Source: Leucocoprinus leucothites
Taxonomy: Eukaryota > Basidiomycota > Agaricomycetes > Agaricales > Agaricaceae
Reading direction: 5' to 3'
NCBI GenBank assembly: GCA_013368445.1
Contig: JAACJO010000004.1
Coordinates: forward strand, 2,418,001-2,482,000
Length of the DNA stretch: 64,000 nucleotides
Shown: positions 43,004-55,937 of the stretch, piece by piece
Layout of the letters: each line of letters starts with the position of its first letter
Position numbering within the stretch: the first letter of the stretch is position 1
The notes under the pieces: model-generated
Databases searched by the model: none
Told to the model about the DNA's origin: nothing
What the model saw: the letters and a program-made list of their open reading frames with translations, nothing else
Made by a program: the position numbers and the translations under genes

Positions 43004-44941
43004 ATGCTTCCTCTATCGCGTTCCTTTCTTCGTCAAACGTTCTTGTCCGGAAAACATCTAGTGACCTCTCGTAGAATATCCACAACTCATGTTAATCCAA
43101 TTATACAAGAATTCACGTCCAAACTTCTGGCAAAACAGCCAGCCTTCGCCCTCCCACCTCAAAATATACGTGTCTTAAAAAAACCATCGGAATTTTATGA
43201 TTCGCTCTTGGTGCGTCTCTTTTCTGTCCACCACTCAAACATCTCCTTAATCACCCTCATTAGGACGCAATTAGACGTGCAGAGCACCGAGTGTTCCTAT
43301 CCTCTCTGTATATTGGCTCCGAAGACACGGAAATAGTTCGTTGTGTTTTCTCGCTACAAAATCGTACATTGACGTTAGCTTAGCTGGACACCATTGTGGA
43401 TGTGCTGAGGAACAAACCTTCGTTGCATGTCTTTTTTCAGCTTGACCTTAACCGCTCTACAAGGCCCGGGCCTGCCTCAACAGTGAAATTACTGCTTCCG
43501 CTCTTGGAGGAGTTCCCTACAAGGATACATATTTCAATGTTCAGAAGCCCTAGTCTTCGAGGAATTATGGCTAAGATCGTTCCGCCGCGATTCAATGAAG
43601 GTTGGGGGACATGGCATGCAAAAATTTACGGCTCAGACAATGAGATTATCATCAGTGGGTGCGTATGTTTGATTTCCCTTGTAACCCAAGAATTTACCCG
43701 TCTCAAAACTAACAAACTTGTAGTGCAAACCTCAACAAATCTTATTTTACGAACCGCCAGGATCGTTATTTGCATTTCAGTGCTCAGCCATTACTTGCGC
43801 AGTACTGCTTCGACTTTCTCCAAACAGTGGCCAAATTTTCCTTCCGTTTGCTCCCAGTATCCGCCGATCATGCCATATCCCCTTTTTCCATTGCTAAGGA
43901 CAGCTATCTCCTTTCTTGGCCGGACTCTAACACACATCCACACGACATTAACGAAAAGGCACGGCAAGCCCTTGTGGCGTTCCAATCTTCGCGTCAAGTC
44001 GCGTCGCAGATACAGCTCGGTACCAATGATGATTCTTTTAAGTCGGAACAGGGGATACTCGTGTTCCCAGTCATTCAAGCCGGTCAGTTTGGAATACGCG
44101 AGGAGGAATCAATCCTTCGGCTCCTATTCCGTTCTGTCAACGCGGCTGTGAAGCATGGCTCACGTAAACGCCCGCTGGTTGACCTTACAAGTGGATATTT
44201 CAGCTTATATCAACCTTACCAAAAGCTGATACTCGGAAGTCGGAATTTGGACTGTAGGATTGTCGCCGCTAGCCCGAAGGTCAGTTGCTGTGTTTCCGCT
44301 TGACTAATGAAACTGACGCTGGGTTAGGCAAACGGTTTTTTCGGGTCTAGTGGGGTGTCCGGCAGGATCCCCGAGGGGTATACATATTACGAAAAGCGCT
44401 TCATGCGTGCAGTACGAAGAGCTGGTCGCATGTGGAGAGAGGCTGCATCTGGTAATTTCAAAGGCGTTCAGCTGTCAGAGTGGGATAAACCCGGTTGGAC
44501 CTATCATGCTAAGGGTAAATGTCCGAAACTTCGGGTACACAAGTGCATTGGCTTACCCTCTACTGCTTAGGCATCTGGCTATCCCCTTCTTCTAGGTCAC
44601 TTCCTATCCTCACCCTCTTTGGCTCAACAAATCTAAATTCCCGCTCCGCCCACCTCGACACGGAGCTCTCATTCCTGATGGTCATACCATCCCGTCATAC
44701 CCTTAAAGGGACCACTGACACTGTTGACGATACAGTTCGCTCCACCGAATGCATCCCTGTTGACGATAGGCTTTCCAGCTTTGACGATCAAAGAACTTCC
44801 AATTCCTCTCAAAGTCTGCGAGAGCGTCTTCAGACGGAAATTGACAATATCCGTATGAATGCATCGAGCTGGAAGGGTAGCAGGCGGAACGTACGGTTCA
44901 CAACAAAGTTGATCTTATGGCTTGTAAAAGGGATGTTGTAA
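43004..44941 (+). CDS. PGS1: Phosphatidylglycerophosphate synthase (PLD superfamily)
   Basis: Six exons: 43004-43210, 43264-43335, 43384-43658, 43724-44279, 44328-44514, 44571-44941; 556 codons (555 aa). PGS1 makes phosphatidylglycerophosphate from CDP-diacylglycerol and glycerol-3-phosphate, the committed step to cardiolipin in mitochondria. The N-terminus is basic (RSFLRQTFLSGKHLVTSRRI), fitting import. Two HxK motifs of the PLD fold are visible: GTWHAKIYGSDNEIIISGAN with NLNKSYF, and TYHAKGIW followed by LFGSTNLNSRSAHLDTE. DAIRRAEHRVFLSSLYIG is the conserved first strand-helix. Every intron splits the frame consistently. Confidence 0.94.
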
Positions 44942-47900
44942 TCAGCCGATGTTGGAAGGGTCTACCGATCACGACACAGCTTCACCCAAGCCAAGCTTTT
45001 GGCTTGGAAAAGTTTCAGACGAATAGTTATGTAGGGCACATAGTAGGTAATCGCGCCATAAACCTATCCTCACAGGCAGAATATCTTGCCGGATTTCGTT
45101 ACCAATAACATACTCCTATACTCTTGTCAGTTTCGAAATGCAGAGGGACTACTTCTGCCGTCACAGGGACCCTTGCCCTTCTCACCAGCCAAACCTTTCA
45201 GGGTTGACTCGATTTACTTTTGATTTGCTCAAGGAGGGCTATAGACTTGACGAGCTCAGGGCCCAAAAAAACGAGTCAATGTCGTTCTTAGTATCGTGTG
45301 GACCGTTTGAATATTCTTCATTGTACCCGAGAAGCGCTCGAGCATAGCCAGTTCGTGGAGGGCCATTCCAACGTCTATAGGGTAGTTGAGGCACTAATTG
45401 TAAGCACGATCATTTCTGCCTCAAAGCCTTTTAGCAAAGGAATATTAGAGATTGCATTACAGATGCAGCCCATAAATAGTAATTTGTAAATAAGCTAGGC
45501 AGATGTATTCGTCTAGGGCTGTCTAGGGTTACTACTTGAACCTGCTATTTGTCTATTTCATCTGTCCTAGAGGAATAAGATGTCAATCGACATCGGGTTA
45601 GTCGGCAGCCGACATCACCACGCCTTGGAAGACTTCCCAGGTTCCAGGTTTGATGAGTGTCCCACAAATATGCAAAAAGGAATTGCCCGTCATTGTGGAT
45701 GGATGACAGTGGATGACGGGTATGGCCTGGACCCACCTGGTGATCTCACATATCACACATCTACGAGTATGTATTACGCATACTCCCACAAACCGATACC
45801 TCGACCCTGGCGAGTGCCTCCCCGTTGTTCACACAGTAGCTCGGAGCAATATGATAGTATTATGCCATCACGAATCAAGGGGGTAACCGACCTGAAAAAT
45901 GTTGGCGACATGACATCAGCGCTCAGCTAGTTTGACATTAGAAGGCAATAGAATGCGTTTGTTTAACTACGTGATACCTGCTGTAATCTTGTATAAAGAC
46001 AAAGCGAGTCATATTTTCCGTATCCGCAAAGGTCGAAATCAGGCCACTTGTTCGAATGCGATAGCGACACTTCGGACTACTGGCGGGGCTAGTATGAGAA
46101 TTCTCAAATTCTACTAGAGGAGATGCACCAATTCAAATATTGTAAGCTAATGCGCCCCAAAACAGTGATCATACGGAAGGGCGTAAATCAAGCCGTCAGA
46201 AGTGTGCGCCAAAGGCTCCGGAAAATCCCAAGAGGTATGATTCAGTCACCAGTGGGGACTATCCCCGTGTTCGACTGGAGATGGGCCAATCGCTAGATGG
46301 AACATTTTCAGGAGAGAGTGCGTTGGAGCCGAAAATACACATATGCCCTGCCAGGCTGTCCGAGTCAACTTAAGTTGGTGAACAGAGTAGCATTCTTGCC
46401 GCTCACCCTTAGGCCTCCTGAGTTCTCATCCCCCTGTCACTCAACGGTCGACGACTCAATGGAGCCTAAAACTCAAAAGCCTGGTTGATTGTGAAGTCTA
46501 ATTGCTTCTCAGCTTCAGAAAGGATTGACTATTCGGAGTTGGTCTGACCTGAAGTCACCTAGGGTCGCATGGTCCAGCCTGTCGAAATGCCAAATGTCAC
46601 GGTTAACACCTTTTCGCAAGCTTGAGCTTCCGGCCCAGCAGAAAGGCCGTTCTTTACGGTAGATGTTAAGTCGCGGCTGGGTCTCGGCTCAGCTACGTTA
46701 TCGACTAATTCAATGCAATCCTTCAAGGTTGTAGGGTGGTGGAGGGGCGATAGCTGCTCGAGACTTCAATGTAAACACTCGACATCCTCCCAGTGGCGCG
46801 GAGCCAGAGACGAGTCGCAAGTCAAATGATAGACCAAAAGTCGGACAGCAGATAATACCAAGTCCAAATCTGATTGGCTAATGCAACCTTACCTGGATAT
46901 GGGCCTTCATCGACATCAGCAGTTCTACCTTTGGGGTCGATTGGTAGGGACTCGGAGCTAAAGCTTCTAAAGAGCCAGTCACGGTCTTTTGCCTGAGCGC
47001 GACCTCATGGCCTCACATCTTGTTTCTGAAAGGTTGACCAATAGGCTCCAGTCCACAACGTTCAACGTTCAACACCACATGTCCAGGATGAATACCGCAA
47101 TTCCCAGGTCAAGGATAAACGCAAAGTTTACCGTTCGTCGAGGATAGTCGCATCACTTGAGTCATTATCTTCGTCCCTCCGAGGAAGGAAAGCATCATTC
47201 AACGATTTTCCAAAGCCCGTTTTGATCAGTAGATAGGCCCTCATCACGTTTCCTGTCAATCGATAACAATCGTACTGACGAAAACCAGATAAGCAACGGA
47301 GATGGTTTTTGCAATGTTTTGTGAGGAATGAGATCAAGGAATGAAGAACTTGCATCACCCGGGCGGTATGAGGGGAAAAATCAGCTCGTTGACTTATTTA
47401 ACAATATATACTGCTGGATATATTTGATCTTTCGCAAACACTCAAACAACAATCAGGCTTTGAGGTTTTAAAGGACCCAGGCACGAAATGAAAGAATATC
47501 TAGTTGGTCTAGTCGTCATGTCCCTTCTATCATCTATCAATACTCATTGGCGAGAGAAGGGAAGAAGACAGAGAAAGAGAGAGTGTGTGACACTATAAAT
47601 ATCAGCATTCTAAGCGAGAATCATAAAAAGTCGTAAAAATGGCATCAATATTGATGCCGGACATAAGGAAGAAAATCCTCGACCACGCGTACGCAGTGAC
47701 ACGGCTAACGTGGCCAATGGCCAATGGTGGCGGTGGGTAGGTAGTGGCGAATAGTATTGGTAGTGGTGGTTACAAGTACCGGCGTTAATACGTTGGCAAA
47801 ACGTCCAAGTGTGGCGTTAAGTATTGACGGAGTGGCAGGTGACGTTGGGCCTCGAGATAGGACAGTGGCGGCGAAAAGCAGCCGATTGCGTGCTTGAAAA

Positions 47901-48457
47901 TCGAAACCGAACAATCAAAAAAGAAGGTTTTGCTGAAGAGGTCGGATAAAGCCTAAGCGATGGGCGGTTGGAAAAAGCCGAGAACGATAAAACGAGTGGA
48001 TAGAGGTCAAGATTGGAATGGAACATTCAACAGGAACGCCTGTGATGTTGAAAGATGGGACAAATAGGCGAGAAGTTTGTGTTCGATAGAGTGAAAATAA
48101 ATCATAAGTACCTATATAGAGAGAAAAGAAGCTAGTATATACAACAGACGCGAAGGAAAGAGCATAGCAAACATGAGGGAGAGCTGAAGTTTTATAAACC
48201 TCGGTAATGGGGTGGTAAATAAATGATCAAAAGGCGTCTGGAAAGGTTTATATGTACGTGTTAGGAAAGCCCATAGAGAAAAATATGCAGATGCATGAAA
48301 GCATACGAAAGAAAGCATAAAGGAGATGGATGAGTGGGGGAGTCGAGAGGGGTATGAATTCCTCCAACAGTGAATCATCGAAGCGAAAAAGTCAAAGAAA
48401 AAAAGCCGCGTATAGCCGATCCTCAACGTCCAGTAGGGTATCCATCCCTCTGAAAAC
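44942..48457. other. 3.5-kb stretch without supported gene
   Basis: Many frames of 60-115 codons on both strands (for example 45580-45930 plus, 47128-47358 minus, 48112-48717 minus overlapping the next gene's 3' end) but no motif and no exon chain. 47700-47790 is a GTGG/GTAG-rich simple stretch. The right part is probably the 3' flank of the coiled-coil gene. Confidence 0.4.
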
Positions 48458-51400
48458 TCACGTCGGCCACCCCCGTGCCATCCTCGCTGCACCACCACCA
48501 ACCCTCTCAAGCACTCTCCACACCGCCTCCGTAGCCTGCCCATTCCCCGCCATTCCCCCTCCAGCACCCGCACCTCCAAGCCCACCATCAAACGCATGCC
48601 CACCACCAAAAGGTAACCACCCCGCAGCAGCAGCCGCTCTCGGGGCAAAAGCAATCCCCTCCCCGCCTCCACCACCAAGTGCATTAAAGCTCGCCCAGGC
48701 CGCACGATCGTAGCCATTCGGTCCGCCTGGGATGTTGGCTAAGGGAGAGAGAGTGGAGAGGAGATATGGTGTTAGTGCTACGAAAACGACTGCTGATGCA
48801 GACGCGAAGAGGAGAGTCTGAGTTGCGAGGTTTGTTAGCGTCGTTGAAAAGGATTTCTGTCCCGAGGAAGATGGTGACGAAGTGGATGGAGTAGAACCAT
48901 CTGCAGAACCGTAAACGTATGTGTTGTAAATGTTGAAGAACCTTCCACTTCTTCGTTTTCCTTTAGCATCATCTGCTGCCGTCGCTGAAGATGACGAAGG
49001 ATTCGCTACAGCATTGCGAGGAATCTTCGTAGATTGTTCAAGGATCTTATCAATCACCAAACACTCTACTCCCAACTCTTCTTTGAGGGCTTTCCACTCC
49101 TCAGCCAAATCCTCAGCAACACCTCCTTCGATCGGTTCAACTTGCACACCATCATCTTCAGCGCCAGCTGCTTCCTCTTCTTCTTCGCCCGTTCGGCGCT
49201 TATGCAAATGTGTATGTGTATGGTCGATGGTAGAAGCAACCAATGACCTCAGCTTGGCGCCGACATGCCACCTCGCAAGCGCCTCATTAACTATCCGCCT
49301 CTCCTTCTCCTCCTCAGCTCTTTGCGCAGCTACCTGGTTATACGTCGGAGGTTCATCCTCTGAAGATAATGTCCTTGCATGCGCTTTCGGTGTCGGCGGA
49401 AGAATAGTCGACGAAGACGAAGCAAGGCTCTCGATCCCTTCTCCCTGAACAGGTGTAGCCGTCCCAGTTGTGGTGGCTGCAGTGTGGTCTTCTTCCTCGG
49501 CAATGGTCTCGGTTTGGATTTCCATCTCTATTGTAACTTTTTTGGGTGATGCTGGAGGAGGATCGGTTTGTATGGCGAAGGTACGGATGGGAATTTCAGG
49601 TGGTGTGATTTGAATGCCGATGGTACTCGTTGGGGTGATGGGAGGAGGGAGAGTTTGTACACCTGAAGAGACGCAGACGAGGGTTGGATCATATTGGATC
49701 GCGATGTCGGAGTATTCTTTGAGTTCTTCCAGGTTGATGCTATGTTCTTGCTCGATCCCGGACGTGCGTTCTTGGAATGTATGCGATTTCTTGCCAGATG
49801 GGTGAGGGAGTTCTTTCGCTCTCGACGCGACTTTCTGTTAAACCACGTCAGCAAGTGGAAAAACGACAAAGAGGAAAGAAAACATACCCGCTTCTTGCGC
49901 GTAATAATCGTTTGGATGACATCTTCATCCTCCGTATCCTCATCATCCTCAACAGCAGTGACGCTCTCATCCTCACTCCTCTCCGGCACCTCCAAACTAC
50001 TTCCCTCATCTAGGCTCTCCTCCACCTCCTGACCACCAGCACCTTCATCATCACCCTCACCCTCCCACTGCATTTTCCCCATCAACTCCGCACCTAGCGT
50101 CTTACTCAACGACCCAGGGCCACTTCCACCAGCACCTCCACCACCAGGAGGTAAACCAAGAGCCGCATTCGCACGCATTTCGTCCATCTCGAAACGCATT
50201 CTGTCAATTGTTTCTTTTAAGAGCATATTTTCTTGTTTCTGTTCGTCGAGCTGGACGTAGACACCTTGTGCGACGCCAAGTTCCTCTTCGAGATGAGCAA
50301 TACGTTCTTCATAGCTTTGTTGCTCTCTTGCCCATTTGTTGCTTTCGAGTTCGTGTAGGGATGCTGCTTCGCGAAGGGTACGTATAGTTTCTTCTCTTGC
50401 GCGTAGGTCCGAGCGGTATTTCTCGGAAAAGGTGCATTGTTCTTGGTATTGACGTTGGAGGGAGGTGTATGTTGATTTAGCGGATTCGAGGGCTTTTGTA
50501 ATCTTGGAGACCTCGAGCTCGAGAGCAGAGATTTGAGTAGTGTTTTGTCGCTATTTTTGGATGTCATGTTAGATGGGCTGCTTAAACTAAATATAGGAAT
50601 ATGTTTGATTCACCTCTTTCGATCGCAGTTCCTTTTCCTCGCGTTTCGTCGCACTCAGCTCGCTCCGCATTTCCTCCAGCTTTCCTTGCATTTCCTCTAA
50701 TTCCGATTCGTGTTCTGCGAGTCTATTCTGCAACGTCCGTTCTGCCTCCATCAGCTTCCTCCCGAGATCTGTATTCTGTCTCTGGAGTGCCTCGAGGCGT
50801 TCGAGGGGCTCCATGGAAGCAGTTGATGAAGCAATGTTCCGATCCAACACAAGAGACGAATCTTGTTCATCGTCTGAGTCTGAATCGGATAGGGAGGAAG
50901 AAGGCATTGGGAGAGATGAAATCCCAGCGTTGAAAGATTCGTCCGAACGGTATTCACCACTCGTATTCAACAGCGCATTCGTGACGACAGTTTCGTCGTC
51001 GAGGCTTTCGTCTCCTAGGTTCACACCGGGGCCTGAACCGGGAGAGAAAATGCTGCCGAAGCTCTGGTTATACGCAGATGCGGACGTAGACCCGCTGCGA
51101 GATAAAGGACGGGGATAAGAATGTGAAAATGTAGGGGAACCAATGGGTGAGAACGAGCCTCCCAGGTCGGCGTATGCTGAGGATGGAGAAGCCGGGTTTG
51201 AAGGTGTCCGTGTGCGAATTGTCCCGCTCGTAGAACGGCTGAAGGATGACGGGCTCACTGAGAACTATCAAAAGAAAAAACAGAAAAACAATTGATTAGA
51301 TTGGGGTTCGTCGGGCATGGCGAGAGGATAAAAGGTTCAATGTGATTGAACACATGATGAATGATGAATGAATGAATGAGGCTGTTAATCAAGATGATAC

Positions 51401-52004
51401 GCACTTCGGAATCTGGGCGGCCAGTACTCCCATCGATACTTCGTCGACGAGATGCCGGTGCTGGTCGTTTTGCGCTGCTCCAGCTTGATGGTGCAGCATT
51501 GAGTGGCGTTGTACGCTGCCGACGCTCCATGTCGAAAGGTGACCGTCCAAGGGGCCCACGAGAGGGCGGCCGACTCCCTGAATAGTATGATGCGCTGTTT
51601 GATTCGTTACTCGAGGACCGGTGATATGAATCCCCGGAGTACTGTCTTTCTTGGTCTCTCCCTCTTGATGGAGAGTCCGCTTCGGGGCTCAGCTGTCGTT
51701 GCTGGGAGTCGTCTTGATGGTCCGGGCTAGGGCTGGGCGAATTGCGCGTTTTTTCGGCAATGAATTGGAGTAGGATGCTAGGGGTAACTTCGAGGCCTGG
51801 GTTGTTTTCGAGCAGGGCTTTAAGCATGGCATTCTCCTCGTCGGAGAGGAGAGGCACACTTGAGACGTCGGTAAGGGCGCTGAGAACATCGACGAGAGCG
51901 TCCGCAGGGATGACTGGTTCGCCAGAGTCGTTAACATTGGAGGAGGGGTGGTCTGTGAAGAGCGTGTATAGCTCCCGCTCGATGTCGGTGTGTGATGCCT
52001 GCAT
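48458..52004 (-). CDS. Large coiled-coil protein with C-terminal membrane anchor
   Basis: Four exons: 51405-52004, 50614-51264, 49888-50550, 48458-49834; 1097 codons (1096 aa). A split-start variant is equally good: ATG at 52045-52047 followed at once by an intron (51999-52044). Layout: helical N-terminus (HTDIERELYTLFTD, LLSDEENAMLKALLENNPGL), Ser/Arg/Pro-rich disordered part (about 95-340), long coiled coil (about 350-525), acidic stretch (about 570-630), an array of five xxQ(T/I/Y) motifs (about 680-745), another helical part, one membrane helix near 985-1008 (LLFASASAVVFVALTPYLL) and a Gly/Ala-rich end. I do not recognise the family. The layout fits an organelle-anchored tether or motor adaptor. 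Confidence 0.75.
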
Positions 52005-52047
52005 GTCGTCAGTGGCGAAATGTCAGAAAATTGGGACTGCTCACCAT

Positions 52048-52628
52048 TATTGCATTTGTTTTGAAAGTCTAGTCAATCAACTCACAATGCTGGTTCGAAT
52101 ACAGTGTTTGTGGGTGTTTGTGCCCTTGACAATGTAGATCTCCACGTGATGCGCGTCTAGAGGAGCTCAAATACTGACTCGCGCGATCTGTGATCTAGGC
52201 TGAACTTGAGGAAACGACTTATGCGTCGAAGGAAACGTTGAGGATGGCTAGGGCGCTGATCACCTGGATTTACTACCTGAGATATGTACTACAGCCAAAG
52301 TGTTGACGTGAAACGCAGGAAAATATGTACAACGACGGAATATCAATCGAATCAATGATGTACCATGACTTTAAATAATACATAAGAGATGAAGAGAAGT
52401 TGGATCATGGGAGGAGGCAAAGGATAAAACAGAGTCGGATACCGCAAAGTATTGTGCCAGGGTCCCGACATGCGAGGAAAGAGACAACGAAACCAGGTAC
52501 TGCATCCTGTGCTCGGAGGGAACATTCACCGTTCGGCTTCGGATCGATGCTATCCAACATCGTGAACGACACGCAGATGGGGAAAATGCTTTCTACATAT
52601 CTCCAGGCTTCACGAATAACCCGATTGT
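52048..52628. promoter_or_regulatory. Intergenic; left edge of the 6.2-kb tandem duplication
   Basis: From about 52090 rightwards the sequence (CTTGACAATGTAGATCTCCA onwards) is repeated from about 58380. It carries the promoter side of the coiled-coil gene and the 3' flank of the membrane protein. Confidence 0.55.
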
Positions 52629-53600
52629 CTACACCAGACCCCCAGCATCTGCCTCTAATTCACCCCTTCCACGCCTGGAACTCGGGTTTAACCCTCCATT
52701 ATGCTCGGCAATGTGCTCCTCTGTGCCCCCCTCCGTTACCCGCTTCTTGTCCTTGTCCTTGTCCTGCTCTTTTCTCGTCTCAGTCAGGCCACGAAAGGTC
52801 TCCAGTATGTTTGGAGCCGAGAGAAAGAGAGAAATAGTTTGGCCATATGTCCACTGTGACTCTCCGGGTTGTACAAAAGAGGCGGCATCCCGGATCATCC
52901 ACTCTGTACCGAGAATGATGCCCACCAAGATGCTGATACCAACAATGATGACACCCATGCAGCACTCCCACGGGTGTCCCCACAGTAGTGGCTTTGTGGA
53001 CTTAGCAGGCCCGGACATGGTCCCCCTGATCAGCGATAGACTGCTCACAAGCATTATAACAGCCGCGGCGAACCCGAGAGGCCCGTAAACACAAAGGGAT
53101 CCCAGTCGGGTTCCATGATCGTTGCAGAAAATTATATGGCCAAGTATACGAATTGGTATTGGCAATCTGGGCTCGCATTGGCTTGTTGAGCCAAAGGTGT
53201 CCACTGTCCACCAGAACCAAAAGCCGAATGCAGAAAAAATGCCCGTTGAAGCCCCCAGCGAAAAGGATTCGAATGATCTAAAGAGGGGAGAATAAGAAGA
53301 TAGACCACGAGTGCCGGAAGCATTGGATGAATGGTTAACCGAGATAGGCTCTCTGGGCACCAGGAGCATTATGCCATAACACAAAATGCTGCTTGCGCAG
53401 CTGACCCATCCAAGATTGAGCGTGATTATAGCATGGTATGCACTCAGCCCATAAGTCCTGGACTGAATGAATGCTGACGAAAAGAGCGCGCCAGTGGTGA
53501 GACCGATTACATTCATCTGGGAATAAATGAGGCGAAGGCTAGCCTGCGGGATCCCCTTTTGCTGTCTCATCACTGTCCAAATAGTGACTAAAATACACAA
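52629..53600 (-). CDS. Seven-helix membrane protein, copy 1, start codon lost
   Basis: 323 aa from the internal Met at 53600; the conserved frame continues upstream to about 53697 (IPPNCIPPNPDITGIGIRAT) but there is no ATG where the sister gene at 58881-60056 has one. Seven hydrophobic segments and the motifs AFIQSRTYGLSAYHAI, WWTVDTFGS, ILGTEWMIRDAASFVQPGE and SQWTYGQTISLFL are shared with the sister. The loop after helix 3 is shorter and unlike it. Starting at 53600 would lose the first segment. It may be a pseudogene in the making or use a shortened product. Unknown function. Confidence 0.6.
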   Translation of the reverse strand: MCILVTIWTVMRQQKGIPQASLRLIYSQMNVIGLTTGALFSSAFIQSRTYGLSAYHAIITLNLGWVSCASSILCYGIMLLVPREPISVNHSSNASGTRGLSSYSPLFRSFESFSLGASTGIFSAFGFWFWWTVDTFGSTSQCEPRLPIPIRILGHIIFCNDHGTRLGSLCVYGPLGFAAAVIMLVSSLSLIRGTMSGPAKSTKPLLWGHPWECCMGVIIVGISILVGIILGTEWMIRDAASFVQPGESQWTYGQTISLFLSAPNILETFRGLTETRKEQDKDKDKKRVTEGGTEEHIAEHNGGLNPSSRRGRGELEADAGGLV

Positions 53601-53879
53601 AGCGTTTTGGAGGTAGACGGTCGCTCGGATCCCAATACCAGTAATGTCAGGATTGGGTGGTATACAATTGGGGGGGATTGATGTTACGTAATCCTCGTAC
53701 TTCAGCTGACTCGGGAGTTAATGGCTTTTGGGTGAGGCCTCAAAACCGGTTGCGACTTGAAGAACATCGACTCACCATGTCTGAATGCGATGGATGGCAC
53801 AGTGTCTAGACGGGGGTACGGATAAGGTCGCAAGGATCAGTGCTCAGTCATATTAGCTTTACAGCTTCGTACCATATAC

Positions 53880-55937
53880 CAGGGACATCAGGGTCGTTCA
53901 GTTAATGGCAAAGGAAACTGGCGAAGTGGCGTTATGACAGTGGCGATGTAATATGCCCATTCACAGTTGGGGTCACTGGCAACTTCAACTACATTGCCTT
54001 GAATTCTGAATTACAGCCAAGCGCCGCGATGAGCATTCTTGTGAATCTGAAGGATTGCAGTGTCATGCTCACCACATGTTTGCCGCGTTCAAAATGAGAG
54101 TGTTTCAGTGTATTTTCGTTTTCAGACAAGAAGTTCTGTCCACTCACTAGACTGGCATCGAAAAACCAGGGTTATAGTGGATATACCGCCATACAATGAC
54201 AATGATGATCATAAACCCGACTGGAGTCCCACACTGCCTATTTATTGTGTACGAGAATGTTGACGTTCCTTGTCAATCAGTGGGGCTATGGAATGAATGA
54301 GCGGGCTCGACCAGAAGGAAAAGAAAATCTCGGATCCGAATAAGACAGGGTCCGATTTCATCCTATTATGGTCAAGACAAGGGGTTGGCATCAGTGGACT
54401 CGGCGACCATCCGGCCATTCTTTCGGTAAGTTTCTGCCTCGGACTCAAGCGCATCAAGCCTCGGGCGCATCAAGTCCCCCCTTATCCCGCCTCTACCAAT
54501 CCTCCAATATAGGATCTCCTGATTTGCGAGATTGCCAAGATCCTGTAAATAAATACATATCTGTACTGAAACCATCACAACATGATAAGTACTTGAAAAT
54601 ACGGTATTACAGTTAAAAAGTGATGATATCAATGACACAATGGTAAACTATATCCAGCGTATGGTAAGTTAGACCAGGGCTTCGTTGAATAAGTACCAAG
54701 GATCGTGTAGCAGATACTACACTGTGACTGTGTTGATCTGAGTTTCGGATTGAACCTCCGGTCCCAACAATCAGTGGTTGAAGCTTGTACATGGTGATTT
54801 TTTCGAAAATGTGAGCAAAAATGCGATGATGACCGACTCGACTCAATGAAAAATACACAGGTTAGGTATATTGTCTTGCATTTCATTTCTTCTCTAGATT
54901 CTCTCTTGTTCTTGTTTCCTTTGGTAGCATAGTGTTGTTTTCGTGGGTACATCATGTTTAGTTAGAGTGCAGGACTGTGCTTCGGGAGTGATGTGCCGCC
55001 CTTGGTTTTTATTGGCCATTGGGTGGTCGGCCTGGGAGCGAGAGCGTCACCCACTACTTTAAACACATAAATATTGTATTGTCCTGATATTTTATGTAAT
55101 AATGAATCAGGTGAAAAGTTCACTGCACATCCTTGGACTATCATACTGTTTGTTTTTATTTCTGAGGTAGTAATATGACTATCATCTCCAATAGTCATGT
55201 TTGTAAAACAATATGAAATTAGAGAAACGGAGAATATGGCTCAACCACTCCAACTTAGGCCTTCTTTAATGGGTATTAAGCCTCGGGTGATAGTACACAT
55301 AAGGAGGGAGTGCTTAGCCAGTAGAGATAAGAGACGAAGACATAAGGTTTTATTAGATCGATGATACACCTACGTGGCTTTTACAGTTTGTATTAGCTGC
55401 ATTTGGAATGGGCGACCATCATCACTGGTCCCGTTGACTGCATACAATGCTAAGAAACTTTTATTATTACGCACTCGACACAGTGGACACAAGGTACCTC
55501 CAGGGTGCGGTGGGCGCGGGAAGATGGCGGTATAGGGTGCTCCGGGCTGGTGGTCTGCTCCACCGCCCGGGAGGCCGTCAAATCGGTTTCTTAACCAGCC
55601 GGGCCTTATTCGGGACCGAGGTTTTCTTTTCTTTCTGGTACATCCCCGGACTTTATGCAACAGTTCTCTCAAAACCTCCAAGTTGCATTATCTCACTGGC
55701 GATTGGTCATGTACTCTATGTAGAAAAGGTTTTATGTGACTGACTAGATGATCTTTTCCAAAATATTGGCGATTGGTCGTGACATTAGATCAAAAACCAG
55801 AAACTAGTCTTGTAATGCATTAAGACACAAGTGCGGCGAGCGAAATGCTGAAGTAAAAGGAAGAAATGAGAGGACAGTTCTAGACGATTCATTACTCGAA
55901 ACATAAATAATCTACGGTAGTACTCATCATACCAAAA
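53880..55937. other. Copy-1-specific sequence and 3' flank of transporter pseudogene
   Basis: 53880-55638 has no counterpart in copy 2 and includes an inverted-repeat-bounded segment (54311-55638). From 55645 homology to 61845 onwards resumes up to the transporter stop. No gene seen. Confidence 0.45.
54311..55638. mobile_element. Candidate inverted-repeat element (1.33 kb)
   Basis: 54311-54344 and 55605-55638 are inverted copies, 30 of 34 bases matching, starting CCAGAA. The right end lies a few bases before the point where homology to duplication copy 2 resumes, as expected for an insertion. No transposase and no clear target duplication were found, so this is a candidate only. Confidence 0.45.

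Noticed and set aside
43396..44151. 251-codon plus-strand frame
   Set aside because: It begins inside PGS1 exon 3 in the true frame but then reads through the intron at 43659-43723 into the wrong frame; the spliced PGS1 model explains the interval.
48330..48713. 127-codon Pro/Ala-rich plus-strand frame
   Set aside because: Antisense to the Gly/Ala-rich C-terminal end of the coiled-coil protein; composition is a by-product of the GC-rich coding strand.
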